From the NCBI RefSeq assembly GCF_008831235.1, contig NZ_WBKF01000001.1, positions 1,484,529 to 1,548,528 of the forward strand: 64,000 bases of DNA, given 5' to 3'. Made by a program: the position numbers and the translations under genes. The notes beneath the pieces were generated by a model. It did not search any database and was not told where the DNA came from. It worked only from the letters and a program-made list of their open reading frames with translations. Source of the stretch: Pseudoclavibacter sp. CFCC 11306 (GTDB lineage: Bacteria > Actinomycetota > Actinomycetes > Actinomycetales > Microbacteriaceae). The stretch's first letter is position 1. The number at the start of each line of letters is the position of its first letter. Positions 16,259-23,719 of this stretch are shown piece by piece.

Positions 16259-17113
16259 GTGAACACTTGCACGACTTCTCAGCCCGGCTCGAAACGAGCG
16301 GCCGGGGCCGCGGCCCCGCAAGACTTAGCGCTCTGGAGCGGCACGCTCTCAGAGCACGCCGAGTTCATCGAGGCCAGCGCGCTCTACAACCGCGTCTTCC
16401 GATACGGAGACAAAGGGCTGGCCCTCAACAGCAACCTGCTCAGCGCCTTGGTGCACAACGGTGGCTCGGCTGTGGGCGTGCGCGCGCCCTCGGGCGACCT
16501 GATCGGCTTCGCCTACGGTTTCCCGGGAACCGACGGAACCCACTCATTTCATTACTCTCAGGCGGCAGTCGTCGACCCGGCATTCCAAGGGCACGGCATC
16601 GGCCGCATGCTCAAAGAGCAGCAGAAGCAGGTGGCGCTGGGCTGGGGCTCTCACCGCATGCACTGGACGTTCGACCCGATGCTCTCACGCAACGGGCACT
16701 TCAACTTCAACTCGCTGGGCGGCGTTGGCGTGAAGTTCGTCGAAGACTACTACGGTCGCGAGCGCACCGACCGCGTGCTCGTCGAGTGGATTCTCGACGA
16801 CCGCCCCGATCCCTATGCCCAATACCGCAGCCTCGCTCCGCAGAGCGCACTGGGCGAGAGCGACTGGGGGCACGTGATCGCCGATGGCGATCGGCGCTGG
16901 GTGCCGATCGATGCGGGCATCAGCTCTGGCGACGACGAGACCGAGGCGATCAGCTGGGGCCGGGCCAACCTGCGGTCGAGCCTGCACGACCTGTACGACC
17001 AGGGCTTCGTCATCGTGAGCTGCCGGCGTCTGACCGCTGAGACGTCGGTCTACCTCGCGGTGGAACGAGCCGATGATGCTCCGACGCCTGCACCGAAGGA
17101 GGCCGCCAAGTGA
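16259..17113 (+). CDS. GNAT acyltransferase (COG3375 type), candidate D-amino acid N-succinyltransferase
   Basis: A 284-residue acyl-CoA-dependent N-acyltransferase. The acetyl-CoA-binding motif A is visible as VDPAFQGHGIGRMLKEQQ (about 106-125), followed by MHWTFDPMLSRNGHFNFN, which marks the COG3375 group. In Geobacillus a GNAT of this type next to an N-succinylamino acid racemase succinylates D-amino acids; the same neighbour is present here two genes downstream. It starts with GTG, probably leaderless, and its stop overlaps the next start (GTGA). Confidence 0.85.
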   Translation: MNTCTTSQPGSKRAAGAAAPQDLALWSGTLSEHAEFIEASALYNRVFRYGDKGLALNSNLLSALVHNGGSAVGVRAPSGDLIGFAYGFPGTDGTHSFHYSQAAVVDPAFQGHGIGRMLKEQQKQVALGWGSHRMHWTFDPMLSRNGHFNFNSLGGVGVKFVEDYYGRERTDRVLVEWILDDRPDPYAQYRSLAPQSALGESDWGHVIADGDRRWVPIDAGISSGDDETEAISWGRANLRSSLHDLYDQGFVIVSCRRLTAETSVYLAVERADDAPTPAPKEAAK

Positions 17114-17904
17114 CGCCAGACACCCCGCAGGAACGGGCCGAGCGCCTGCACGACCGCACCCTCTCGTCACCGCACGACCGGTTCGGCGAGCGTCTCAAGA
17201 CGAACGCCACCGCAGAGGTGCTGCAGACCCGTCTGATGCAGGCAGAGGTCGCCTCGCTCAACACCACGTTCGAGCATCTGACCGAATCGGGCGCGCTGCC
17301 GACAGCCGCTGCTGCTCTGCTCGGCGCTCGTCGTCGCTATATCGTGGGCGCAGGCAAGTCGGCGACCTACGCCGCGCTGCTCGCCGCCGACCTCTCGGCG
17401 GCACTCTCGAACGTGTTCAGCGTCGACGGCCAGTCGTTGACCGAGCTCACCGTGCTCACCGACGTGCGCGCCACCGACGTGCTCGTGGTCTTCTCGCTGC
17501 GTCGCTACCGCGCCGAGAGCGTGCGCTTCGGTCGCCTGTTCGCCGAGGCCGGCGGCACGCTGGTGGTCGTCACCGACTCGGCGGATGCCCCGCTTGCGTC
17601 GCTGGCGTCATGTCTCGTGATCGTACAGACCGGTTCGGCCTCCTATGCCGACTCCCCCACATCCGTGGCAGCCGTCTGCCACGTGCTCAGCGCGCTCACC
17701 GCTGCGAGCGCCAAGGGCGCCCGACGACGGCTGACCCTGCGCGATCGCATCAGCGCCACACTGGGGCTGTATCATGCAGAGCCGGTCGCCACCGACGCGT
17801 CCGCCGCCGGCAGCGACCCCGCAGAAAAGGGCACGGGCGCGCAGCGCAGCGCAACCCGGAAGCACCGCACGCACGACCACCAGAGAGGGAACTCCGACCG
17901 ATGA
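17110..17904 (+). CDS. SIS-domain protein, RpiR-like but without the HTH domain
   Basis: A 264-residue product. Residues about 45-225 match the linker and SIS sugar-isomerase domain of RpiR regulators (ALLGARRRYIVGAGKSATYA; DVRATDVLVVFSLRRYRAE; VVVTDSADAPLASLASCLVI). The roughly 75-residue helix-turn-helix domain that normally precedes it is absent: the protein begins about where the inter-domain linker would. It may be a phospho-ligand-binding partner, an isomerase, or a degenerate regulator. Its tail is basic and low-complexity (RKHRTHDHQRGNSDR). Start and stop overlap both neighbours by 4 bases. Confidence 0.75.
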   Translation: MTPDTPQERAERLHDRTLSSPHDRFGERLKTNATAEVLQTRLMQAEVASLNTTFEHLTESGALPTAAAALLGARRRYIVGAGKSATYAALLAADLSAALSNVFSVDGQSLTELTVLTDVRATDVLVVFSLRRYRAESVRFGRLFAEAGGTLVVVTDSADAPLASLASCLVIVQTGSASYADSPTSVAAVCHVLSALTAASAKGARRRLTLRDRISATLGLYHAEPVATDASAAGSDPAEKGTGAQRSATRKHRTHDHQRGNSDR

Positions 17905-19073
17905 AGATCACCCGCATCCAGCTGCACGAGGTGCGTCTGCCACTCGTGCACAGCTTTCAGACCAGCTCGCATCGCAAGTCGAGCCTCGATCACATTCTGG
18001 TCGAGCTGACCGACGACGCAGGTCGCACCGGCTGGGGCGAGATCGCCTCGCCCGCCGACCCCTTCTACTGCCCAGAGACGACCGACACCGCCTGGCTGAT
18101 CTCAGAGCGCTATCTCGTGCCCCGTGCGCTGGACGCCGACTGGGCGACGCCTGCCGAGCTCGAGACCGCCTGGGCGAAGATCCGCGGGCACGAGTTCACC
18201 AAGGCCGGCTTCGTCGGCGCGGCCTGGGATCTGTGGGCGAAAGCCGAGGGCGTCTCGCTGGCGTCGGCGCTGGGCGGCACCCGGCACGAGGTGCGCGCGG
18301 GCGTGTCTCTCGGCATCGAGCCGACCATCGACGCGCTGCTCGAGCAGGTCGAGAAGCAGCTGGTCGCCGGTTACCACCGCATCAAGCTGAAGATCGCACC
18401 GGGGTGGGATCTCGAGCCGGTTCATGCCGTGCGTGCCGCGCACCCCGACATCGACCTGCATGTCGACGCCAACGGCGCCTACACCAGCGACGACCAGACG
18501 ATCGACTACCTGTTGGGCCTTGACGCTGCGCATCTGACGATGATCGAACAGCCTTTCGCTCCACGCGACTTCGTGGGACACGCCCGACTGCAGCAGCGCC
18601 TGCAGACCCCGGTGTGCCTCGACGAGTCGGTGGTCTCTCTCGACGACCTGCAGACCATGATCGCGCTCGACGCCGGCCGCGTGCTCAATATCAAGGTGTC
18701 CCGCATGGGCGGGCTCACCGTCGCGAAGACGGCACACGACCTTGCGACCGAGCATGGCATCCCCGTCTGGTGCGGCGGCATGCACGAGTTCGGCGTGGGG
18801 CGCGCTGCCAACGTGGCCATCTCGTCGCTGCCGGGCTTCACGCTGCCCTCAGACGTCTCAGGCTCGGACAAGTACTACGCTCGCGACGTCATCGTGCCGC
18901 CGGTCGTCGCCCACGACGGCACCGTGGCCGTGCCGTCGGCCCCGGGCATCGGGCACGAGGTCGATGCCGATTGGGTCGCCGAGAACCGGCTGCGCCACCT
19001 CGACACCGATCTGGCTGAGTCTGCTCCGCACGGATCCGCTGAGATGCACACGGTTCCGCTCACATCGGCCTGA
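17901..19073 (+). CDS. Enolase-superfamily N-acylamino acid racemase / o-succinylbenzoate synthase-like
   Basis: A 390-residue muconate-lactonising-subgroup enzyme with the full catalytic set: KLK (Lys162 and Lys164), metal ligands Asp189 (HVDANGAY), Glu216 (MIEQPF) and Asp241 (CLDESV), and Lys265 (LNIKVSRMGG). CGGMHEFGVGRAANVAISSLPGF resembles N-acylamino acid racemases more than dedicated MenC enzymes, and the neighbouring GNAT and M20 genes point to N-succinylamino acid racemisation; no men genes are nearby. The last 20 or so residues are encoded inside a palindromic intergenic-type repeat (19029-19112), so the C-terminus may be a repeat-derived extension. ATGA overlap with the SIS gene. 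Confidence 0.88.
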   Translation: MKITRIQLHEVRLPLVHSFQTSSHRKSSLDHILVELTDDAGRTGWGEIASPADPFYCPETTDTAWLISERYLVPRALDADWATPAELETAWAKIRGHEFTKAGFVGAAWDLWAKAEGVSLASALGGTRHEVRAGVSLGIEPTIDALLEQVEKQLVAGYHRIKLKIAPGWDLEPVHAVRAAHPDIDLHVDANGAYTSDDQTIDYLLGLDAAHLTMIEQPFAPRDFVGHARLQQRLQTPVCLDESVVSLDDLQTMIALDAGRVLNIKVSRMGGLTVAKTAHDLATEHGIPVWCGGMHEFGVGRAANVAISSLPGFTLPSDVSGSDKYYARDVIVPPVVAHDGTVAVPSAPGIGHEVDADWVAENRLRHLDTDLAESAPHGSAEMHTVPLTSA

Positions 19074-19112
19074 TCTCAGCGGAACCGCGTACATCTCGAC
19101 GGAACCGCGTAC
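19029..19112. repeat. Palindromic repeat element overlapping the racemase 3' end
   Basis: Contains CACGGATCCGC, then CGGTTCCGCT (19051-19060) and AGCGGAACCG (19078-19087) forming a hairpin across the stop codon, then a further CGGAACCGCGTAC copy (the motif occurs twice). The same modules occur at 33833-33921 and 37870-37940. It could also terminate the racemase transcript. Confidence 0.65.
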
Positions 19113-19173
19113 AGCTCCCCCATTCACCCTGTCTCCCCACCAGCACCCCAGCACCCGCACGAAAGAAGTCACA

Positions 19174-20052
19174 ATGTCAGCACCAGTCCTGTTCTTCGTC
19201 GACGAACTCGCCGAAGGCGTCAGCGCTGAACAGCGGTTCCACCAGGCCGATCCTGATGCGCCGCACATCAACGTCATGGATCTGAGCGTCACCCGCGGTG
19301 ACGGCATCTTCGAGACGGCTGGCGCCCAGCACGGCATTCTGATGGCCATCGACGCGCATCTCGCCCGCTTCGCGCACTCGGCCGCCATGCTCGATCTGCC
19401 GAAGCCGCGGCTCGACGTCTGGCAGGCGGCCATCGAGGCCGCCGTCGCCGCACATGAGCCGGCTGATCTGCTCTCGGCGAAGTTCATCATGACCCGCGGA
19501 ATCGAAGGCACTGGGGTGCCGGTCGGCTGGGTGTACGTCTTCGAGGGCGATGAGCACGACGGCGAGCGCGAGCATGGCATCTCGGCCGTCACTCTCGACC
19601 GCGGCTACCGTCACGACGTGGCGAAGACGTCGCCCTGGCTGCTGCAGGGAGCGAAGACTCTGTCGTACGCGGTGAACAAGGCCGTGCTTCGCGAGGCCGC
19701 CCGTCGCGGCGCCGACGACGTCATCTTCATCAGCAGCGACGGCTTCGTGCTCGAGGGGCCGACCTCGAGCGTCATCCTGCTCATCGACGGGCGCTTCGTC
19801 ACCCCGTCGACCGACCAGGGCATCCTCGCGGGCACCACGCAGGCCGACGCGTTCGCCGTGCTCGAGTCACTGGGCCATGAGACCGAGTACCGCGAGGTCG
19901 CCGCCGACGAGCTGGGTCGTGTCGACGGCCTGTGGATGCTGTCGAGCACCCGGTGCGCGGCTCCCGTTCGCGAGCTCGACGGGCATGCCGTGCCGATCGC
20001 TCGTGAGATCACCGATCAGCTGAACGACGCGCTGCTGGTGCGCACGAAGTAG
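19174..20052 (+). CDS. Class IV PLP-dependent aminotransferase (D-amino acid aminotransferase / branched-chain type)
   Basis: A 292-residue fold-type IV enzyme with RGDGIFETAG at residues 41-50, the PLP lysine in GAKTLSYAVNKA (Lys161) and the cofactor-phosphate loop EGPTSS. This family includes D-amino acid aminotransferase, BCAT and aminodeoxychorismate lyase; the subfamily cannot be fixed by eye, but the surrounding D-amino acid genes favour D-amino acid transamination. AAGAAG precedes the ATG. About 100 bases with a repeat element separate it from the racemase gene. Confidence 0.85.
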   Translation: MSAPVLFFVDELAEGVSAEQRFHQADPDAPHINVMDLSVTRGDGIFETAGAQHGILMAIDAHLARFAHSAAMLDLPKPRLDVWQAAIEAAVAAHEPADLLSAKFIMTRGIEGTGVPVGWVYVFEGDEHDGEREHGISAVTLDRGYRHDVAKTSPWLLQGAKTLSYAVNKAVLREAARRGADDVIFISSDGFVLEGPTSSVILLIDGRFVTPSTDQGILAGTTQADAFAVLESLGHETEYREVAADELGRVDGLWMLSSTRCAAPVRELDGHAVPIAREITDQLNDALLVRTK

Positions 20053-20161
20053 CACGCGCCAGCGCAGCAGCACAGCAGCACACATTTGCCAGCACTGCAC
20101 ACGCGCGCCAGCACTGCAGGAGAGCAGCACACGCGCAAGCACAGCAGCACAGAGGAGCACC
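20053..20161. repeat. Low-complexity AGCAC-rich spacer
   Basis: The gap before the dipeptidase gene is built from about ten degenerate copies of AGCAC/CAGCAC, ending in the ribosome-binding site AGAGGAG. No stable hairpin or gene is seen; it looks like slippage-derived sequence. Confidence 0.6.
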
Positions 20162-21250
20162 ATGTCGTCACAGAGCCTCACTGATTCCGCATCAGCGGCA
20201 TTCCCCGCAGCAGCCGAGCTGCCGCTCGTCTTCGACGGGCACAACGATCTTGCCTGGGCCTGCCGCGAGCATCACGACTACCGTGTCGACGGAGTCGGAA
20301 CAGGTCTGCCAGATCTGCACACCGACCTGCCACGGCTGAGAGCCGGTCGCGTCGGGGGCCAGTTCTGGTCGGTCTGGGTCGACGACGAGGCGCTGCACGG
20401 CGCCGAGCAGGTGACCGCGACGTTGGAGCAGATCGACTTCGTGCATCGGCTGGCGGCGCAGTATCCCGACGATCTGCAACTGGCCCGCACCGCGGCAGAG
20501 GCTCGGCAGGCCATGCAGCGCGGCCGCATCGCATCGCTGATCGGCATCGAGGGCGGCGACCAGATCGACGAGTCGCTTGGGGTACTGCGCTCGTACGCCC
20601 GGCTCGGCGCCCGCTATATGACGCTCACCTGGGCTCAGACGATTCCGTGGGCAGACTCGTCGACTGACGAACCGCGCAGTCATGGGCTGAGCGAGTTCGG
20701 CCGGGAGGTGGTCGCCGAGATGAACCGCATCGGCATGCTGGTCGATCTCGCCCACGTCTCGGATGCGACCATGAGCGACGCGCTCGACGCATCCACACTG
20801 CCCGTGCTGGTGAGCCATTCAGGAGCGCGCGCCCTGTGCGACCACCCGCGCAACGTTCCTGACGAGCTGATTCGGCGCATCGGTGCCAGCGGCGGCGTGC
20901 ACATGGTGGCCTTCGTGCCATCGTTCGTCAGCCAGGCGCGACGCGACTGGGTCATCGGCGGCGAGCAGGGAGAGCCGCCGATGGTGACTGTCGCCGACGT
21001 CGCCGACCACATCGAGCACGTGCGCGACCTCGCAGGCGTCGACGCCGTCGGAATCGGCGCTGACTACGACGGCACCGGCAGCATGCCCAGCGGACTCGAC
21101 GACGTCAGCGGCTACCCCCGGCTGCTCGCCGAGCTCGCCGACCGTGGCTGGTCGCACGCAGATCTCGACAAGGTCGCCCACGAGAACGTGCTGCGCGTTC
21201 TGGAGGCCTCAGACGCGAACCACCTCGCCTTTCTCGCAGGCGAGCGCTGA
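20162..21250 (+). CDS. Membrane-dipeptidase family (M19) zinc dipeptidase
   Basis: A 362-residue renal-dipeptidase homologue that cleaves dipeptides, commonly those with a C-terminal D-residue, and dehydropeptides. Metal ligands and signatures are intact: DGHNDL (His27, Asp29), GIEGGD (Glu130), LTWAQT, VDLAHVSD, PVLVSHSGAR and GIGADYDG. No signal peptide is evident, so it is probably cytosolic despite the family name. L-D or D-L dipeptides freed by the other peptidases of the cluster are its natural substrates (inference). Confidence 0.93.
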   Translation: MSSQSLTDSASAAFPAAAELPLVFDGHNDLAWACREHHDYRVDGVGTGLPDLHTDLPRLRAGRVGGQFWSVWVDDEALHGAEQVTATLEQIDFVHRLAAQYPDDLQLARTAAEARQAMQRGRIASLIGIEGGDQIDESLGVLRSYARLGARYMTLTWAQTIPWADSSTDEPRSHGLSEFGREVVAEMNRIGMLVDLAHVSDATMSDALDASTLPVLVSHSGARALCDHPRNVPDELIRRIGASGGVHMVAFVPSFVSQARRDWVIGGEQGEPPMVTVADVADHIEHVRDLAGVDAVGIGADYDGTGSMPSGLDDVSGYPRLLAELADRGWSHADLDKVAHENVLRVLEASDANHLAFLAGER

Positions 21251-21290
21251 GGGCACGCCCGCGCGGCGTCCCACGACCAGCATTCATCGA

Positions 21291-21341
21291 CAGACCGGCT
21301 GCACCGAGAGACCGGCTCCATAGGCAGACCCGCTGCACCAA
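21291..21341. repeat. Three 17-bp tandem repeats before the amidotransferase gene
   Basis: Imperfect units beginning CAGACCGGCT (21291), GAGACCGGCT (21308) and CAGACCCGCT (21325), just upstream of the ribosome-binding region. Role unknown. Confidence 0.5.
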
Positions 21342-21356
21342 CAGAAGAGAGCGACC

Positions 21357-22112
21357 ATGACCACCACCGACCGTCTGACAGCCCGCACCGCACCTCGTGT
21401 GCTCGTCGTCGTCAACTCCACGTCGAGCGGCCTGCGCCGTCTGGAGCGGTGGCTCGAAGAGGCCGGGCTCGACCTCGACCAACGGATCGGCAGCGAGGGC
21501 CTGCCCACCGGCCTCGACGGGTACGACGGGTACGACGGGCTCGTGATGCTCGGCGGGGGGCTCATGCCCGACGACGACGAGCGTGCGCCCTGGCTCGCTC
21601 AGGAGCGCCGGCTCGCCGCCGAGGCCATCGACCGTGATCTGCCCACCCTCGGCATCTGCCTCGGCGGTCAGGTGCTTGCCCAGGTGTGCGGCGGCACAGT
21701 CAAGGCCAAGACGGGTGTGCCAGAGCGAGGGATGACCCGCATCAGCACCACATCGGCGGGAACGGCAGACCCGGTGATCGGCGTCTTGGCCCCCTCTGCG
21801 CCCATGATCGAGAACCACGAAGATCGCATCACCGCGCTCGGCGATCAGGCCGTGCTGCTGGCCAGCAGCGCCGACTGCGAGTTCCAGGCCTTCCGACTCG
21901 GTCGGCATGTGCGCGGGCTGCAGTTTCACCCTGAGGTGAATGCCGAGCGGCTGCGCACTTGGGACGACGCAGCGCTGGCAGAGCAGAACTTCGACCTGGC
22001 TCGCATGATCGCCGAGGCCGACGCCCATGACGGCGAGAACACCGCGATCAGCCGCGCGCTGGCCGACGCCTTCGCCGGCGAAGTGCGCGAGCATGCCGAG
22101 GTCTCTCGATGA
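21357..22112 (+). CDS. Class I glutamine amidotransferase-like protein
   Basis: A 251-residue stand-alone GATase1 domain with the nucleophile elbow GICLGGQ (Cys101) and the His-Glu pair in LQFHPEV. It resembles the GMP-synthase-like amidotransferases that hydrolyse Gln or gamma-glutamyl compounds; no synthetase partner is next to it, so a gamma-glutamyl-peptide hydrolase role is possible. A DGYDGYDG duplication lies at about residues 54-61. Its stop overlaps the next start (ATGA). Confidence 0.88.
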   Translation: MTTTDRLTARTAPRVLVVVNSTSSGLRRLERWLEEAGLDLDQRIGSEGLPTGLDGYDGYDGLVMLGGGLMPDDDERAPWLAQERRLAAEAIDRDLPTLGICLGGQVLAQVCGGTVKAKTGVPERGMTRISTTSAGTADPVIGVLAPSAPMIENHEDRITALGDQAVLLASSADCEFQAFRLGRHVRGLQFHPEVNAERLRTWDDAALAEQNFDLARMIAEADAHDGENTAISRALADAFAGEVREHAEVSR

Positions 22113-23701
22113 GTCTGCACGTCGATCATCTGCGACCTGATCGCGACGCGCTGGCGGCTGCCGGTGCGGCGGCGCTCGAGCAGCGTCTCGATGCGGCAAC
22201 ACTGCGCCTGGCACCCTCGTTCAGCGCCGCGGTCTTCGACGCGGACGGCGTGGTCGCCTGGGTCGGCCGAGGTCACCAGCGACGAGATGCGGCCACACCG
22301 ACACGTGGCACGATCTATCGCATCGCCTCGATGTCGAAGAGCTTTCTGGGTGCGGCGGCGTTGGTGCTGCGAGACGAGGGCCGACTCGACATGCACGCGC
22401 CGGTCACAGACTATGTGCCCGAGTTCGCAGCGGCGACCTACCAGGGTCGACCGGTGCATGTGACGCTCGACATGCTGATGTCGAACCGCGCCGGCCTGGC
22501 CGAAGACAATCCCTGGGGAGACAACCACCTCGGCGCCTCTCGGGCCGAGATGAGCCGAGTGCTCAGCGACGGGCTTCGGCTCGCCCTGCCCCCGGACGAG
22601 ACCTATCAGTACTCCAACCTGGGCATCTCGCTGATCGGGCGCGCCATCGAACAGGTGACCGGGCAGCCTGTCGAACGGTTCGTCTCAGAGCGGCTGCTGC
22701 GCCCTCTGGGCCTGCACCACACCGCCTATTCACTCGACGACATCGCGACCGAGTCTGCTCGGCCTGACGCCGCGACCGGCTGGCGCACCTTCGATTCCGG
22801 TGCGTCGTGGGCGAACGAGCCCTATGTCGGCTGCGGCGCGCTCGGCTGCATTGGGGCGCTCTTCAGCACCGTCGACGACATCGCCGCATGGGGAGGTTTT
22901 CTGCGCTCTGCCTTCACGGACCATCCACTGAGCGAAGACGTGCTCTCGGCTGCGTCACGTCGCGAGCTGCAGCGGGTGCACACCATCATCGCCGGCACTG
23001 ACGAACGGCTGTCGAGCCGGCCGCTCACCGGTGCGGGATACGGCTACGGTCTGGTCGTCGAACACCATCGACGTCTCGGCCGCATCGTGCAGCACTCGGG
23101 AGGTCTGCCCGGGTTCACCTCGCATATGCGCTGGCACGTCGACAGCGGTGTGGGCGTGGTCGTCTTCGGCAACAGCGACGCCACCAGTGCCGCAGCCATC
23201 GCGATCGACGTGCACGACCGGCTGCTCGACGAGGTCGTGCTCACATCGACTGGCGAGCCGAGCCGAGCCGAGCCCGCCGGTGTGCTCGGGGCTCAGCTGC
23301 GCCCATGGCCCGAAACGCTGCGCGCCGCCCGGCTGCTCGATGCGCACGTGCGCACCGGCGAGCAGTCGATCGCCTCGCTCAGCGATCTCTTCGCACGAAA
23401 CGTCCTCACTGACGAGCCCGCCGACGTGAGAGACGCCGCTCTGAACGCAGCCAGGGCGCGCGTCGGAGGCGTGCCTGCCGCAGCATCCGCCCTCGAAACC
23501 CGCCTGATCGACGCCCCCACTGAGGCCGTGCTGCGATGGCGTGTGCCGGGTGCAGCCGGCGAGCTGATCTGCACGCTGCGGATGGTCGGGCTGAGCCACC
23601 CGCTCGTCCAGGCATTCAGCGTGGTCGCAGGAGACGCCGCTGCCGACGATCGGCCGAGTGCCATGCGCAGCCTGCCGGTGACTGCCGAACCTGGTCGGTG
23701 A
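22109..23701 (+). CDS. Class C beta-lactamase-fold serine hydrolase (D-aminopeptidase/esterase-like)
   Basis: A 530-residue serine hydrolase with SMSK (Ser74-Lys77), the Tyr-x-Asn motif YSN (168-170) and the HxG-type motif QHSGGLPGF. An extra domain of about 150 residues follows the catalytic core, as in D-aminopeptidases and related esterases. There is no signal peptide. It is the third signal-less penicillin-recognising hydrolase of the cluster and ends the plus-strand run, converging on the C1B peptidase gene 18 bases away. Confidence 0.85.
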   Translation: MSLHVDHLRPDRDALAAAGAAALEQRLDAATLRLAPSFSAAVFDADGVVAWVGRGHQRRDAATPTRGTIYRIASMSKSFLGAAALVLRDEGRLDMHAPVTDYVPEFAAATYQGRPVHVTLDMLMSNRAGLAEDNPWGDNHLGASRAEMSRVLSDGLRLALPPDETYQYSNLGISLIGRAIEQVTGQPVERFVSERLLRPLGLHHTAYSLDDIATESARPDAATGWRTFDSGASWANEPYVGCGALGCIGALFSTVDDIAAWGGFLRSAFTDHPLSEDVLSAASRRELQRVHTIIAGTDERLSSRPLTGAGYGYGLVVEHHRRLGRIVQHSGGLPGFTSHMRWHVDSGVGVVVFGNSDATSAAAIAIDVHDRLLDEVVLTSTGEPSRAEPAGVLGAQLRPWPETLRAARLLDAHVRTGEQSIASLSDLFARNVLTDEPADVRDAALNAARARVGGVPAAASALETRLIDAPTEAVLRWRVPGAAGELICTLRMVGLSHPLVQAFSVVAGDAAADDRPSAMRSLPVTAEPGR

Positions 23702-23719
23702 GGCAGCCACCCGGCAAGG

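Noticed and set aside
17901-19073. Dedicated menaquinone MenC
   Set aside because: No other menaquinone genes nearby, and GNAT/M20 partners plus C-terminal motifs favour an N-acylamino acid racemase.
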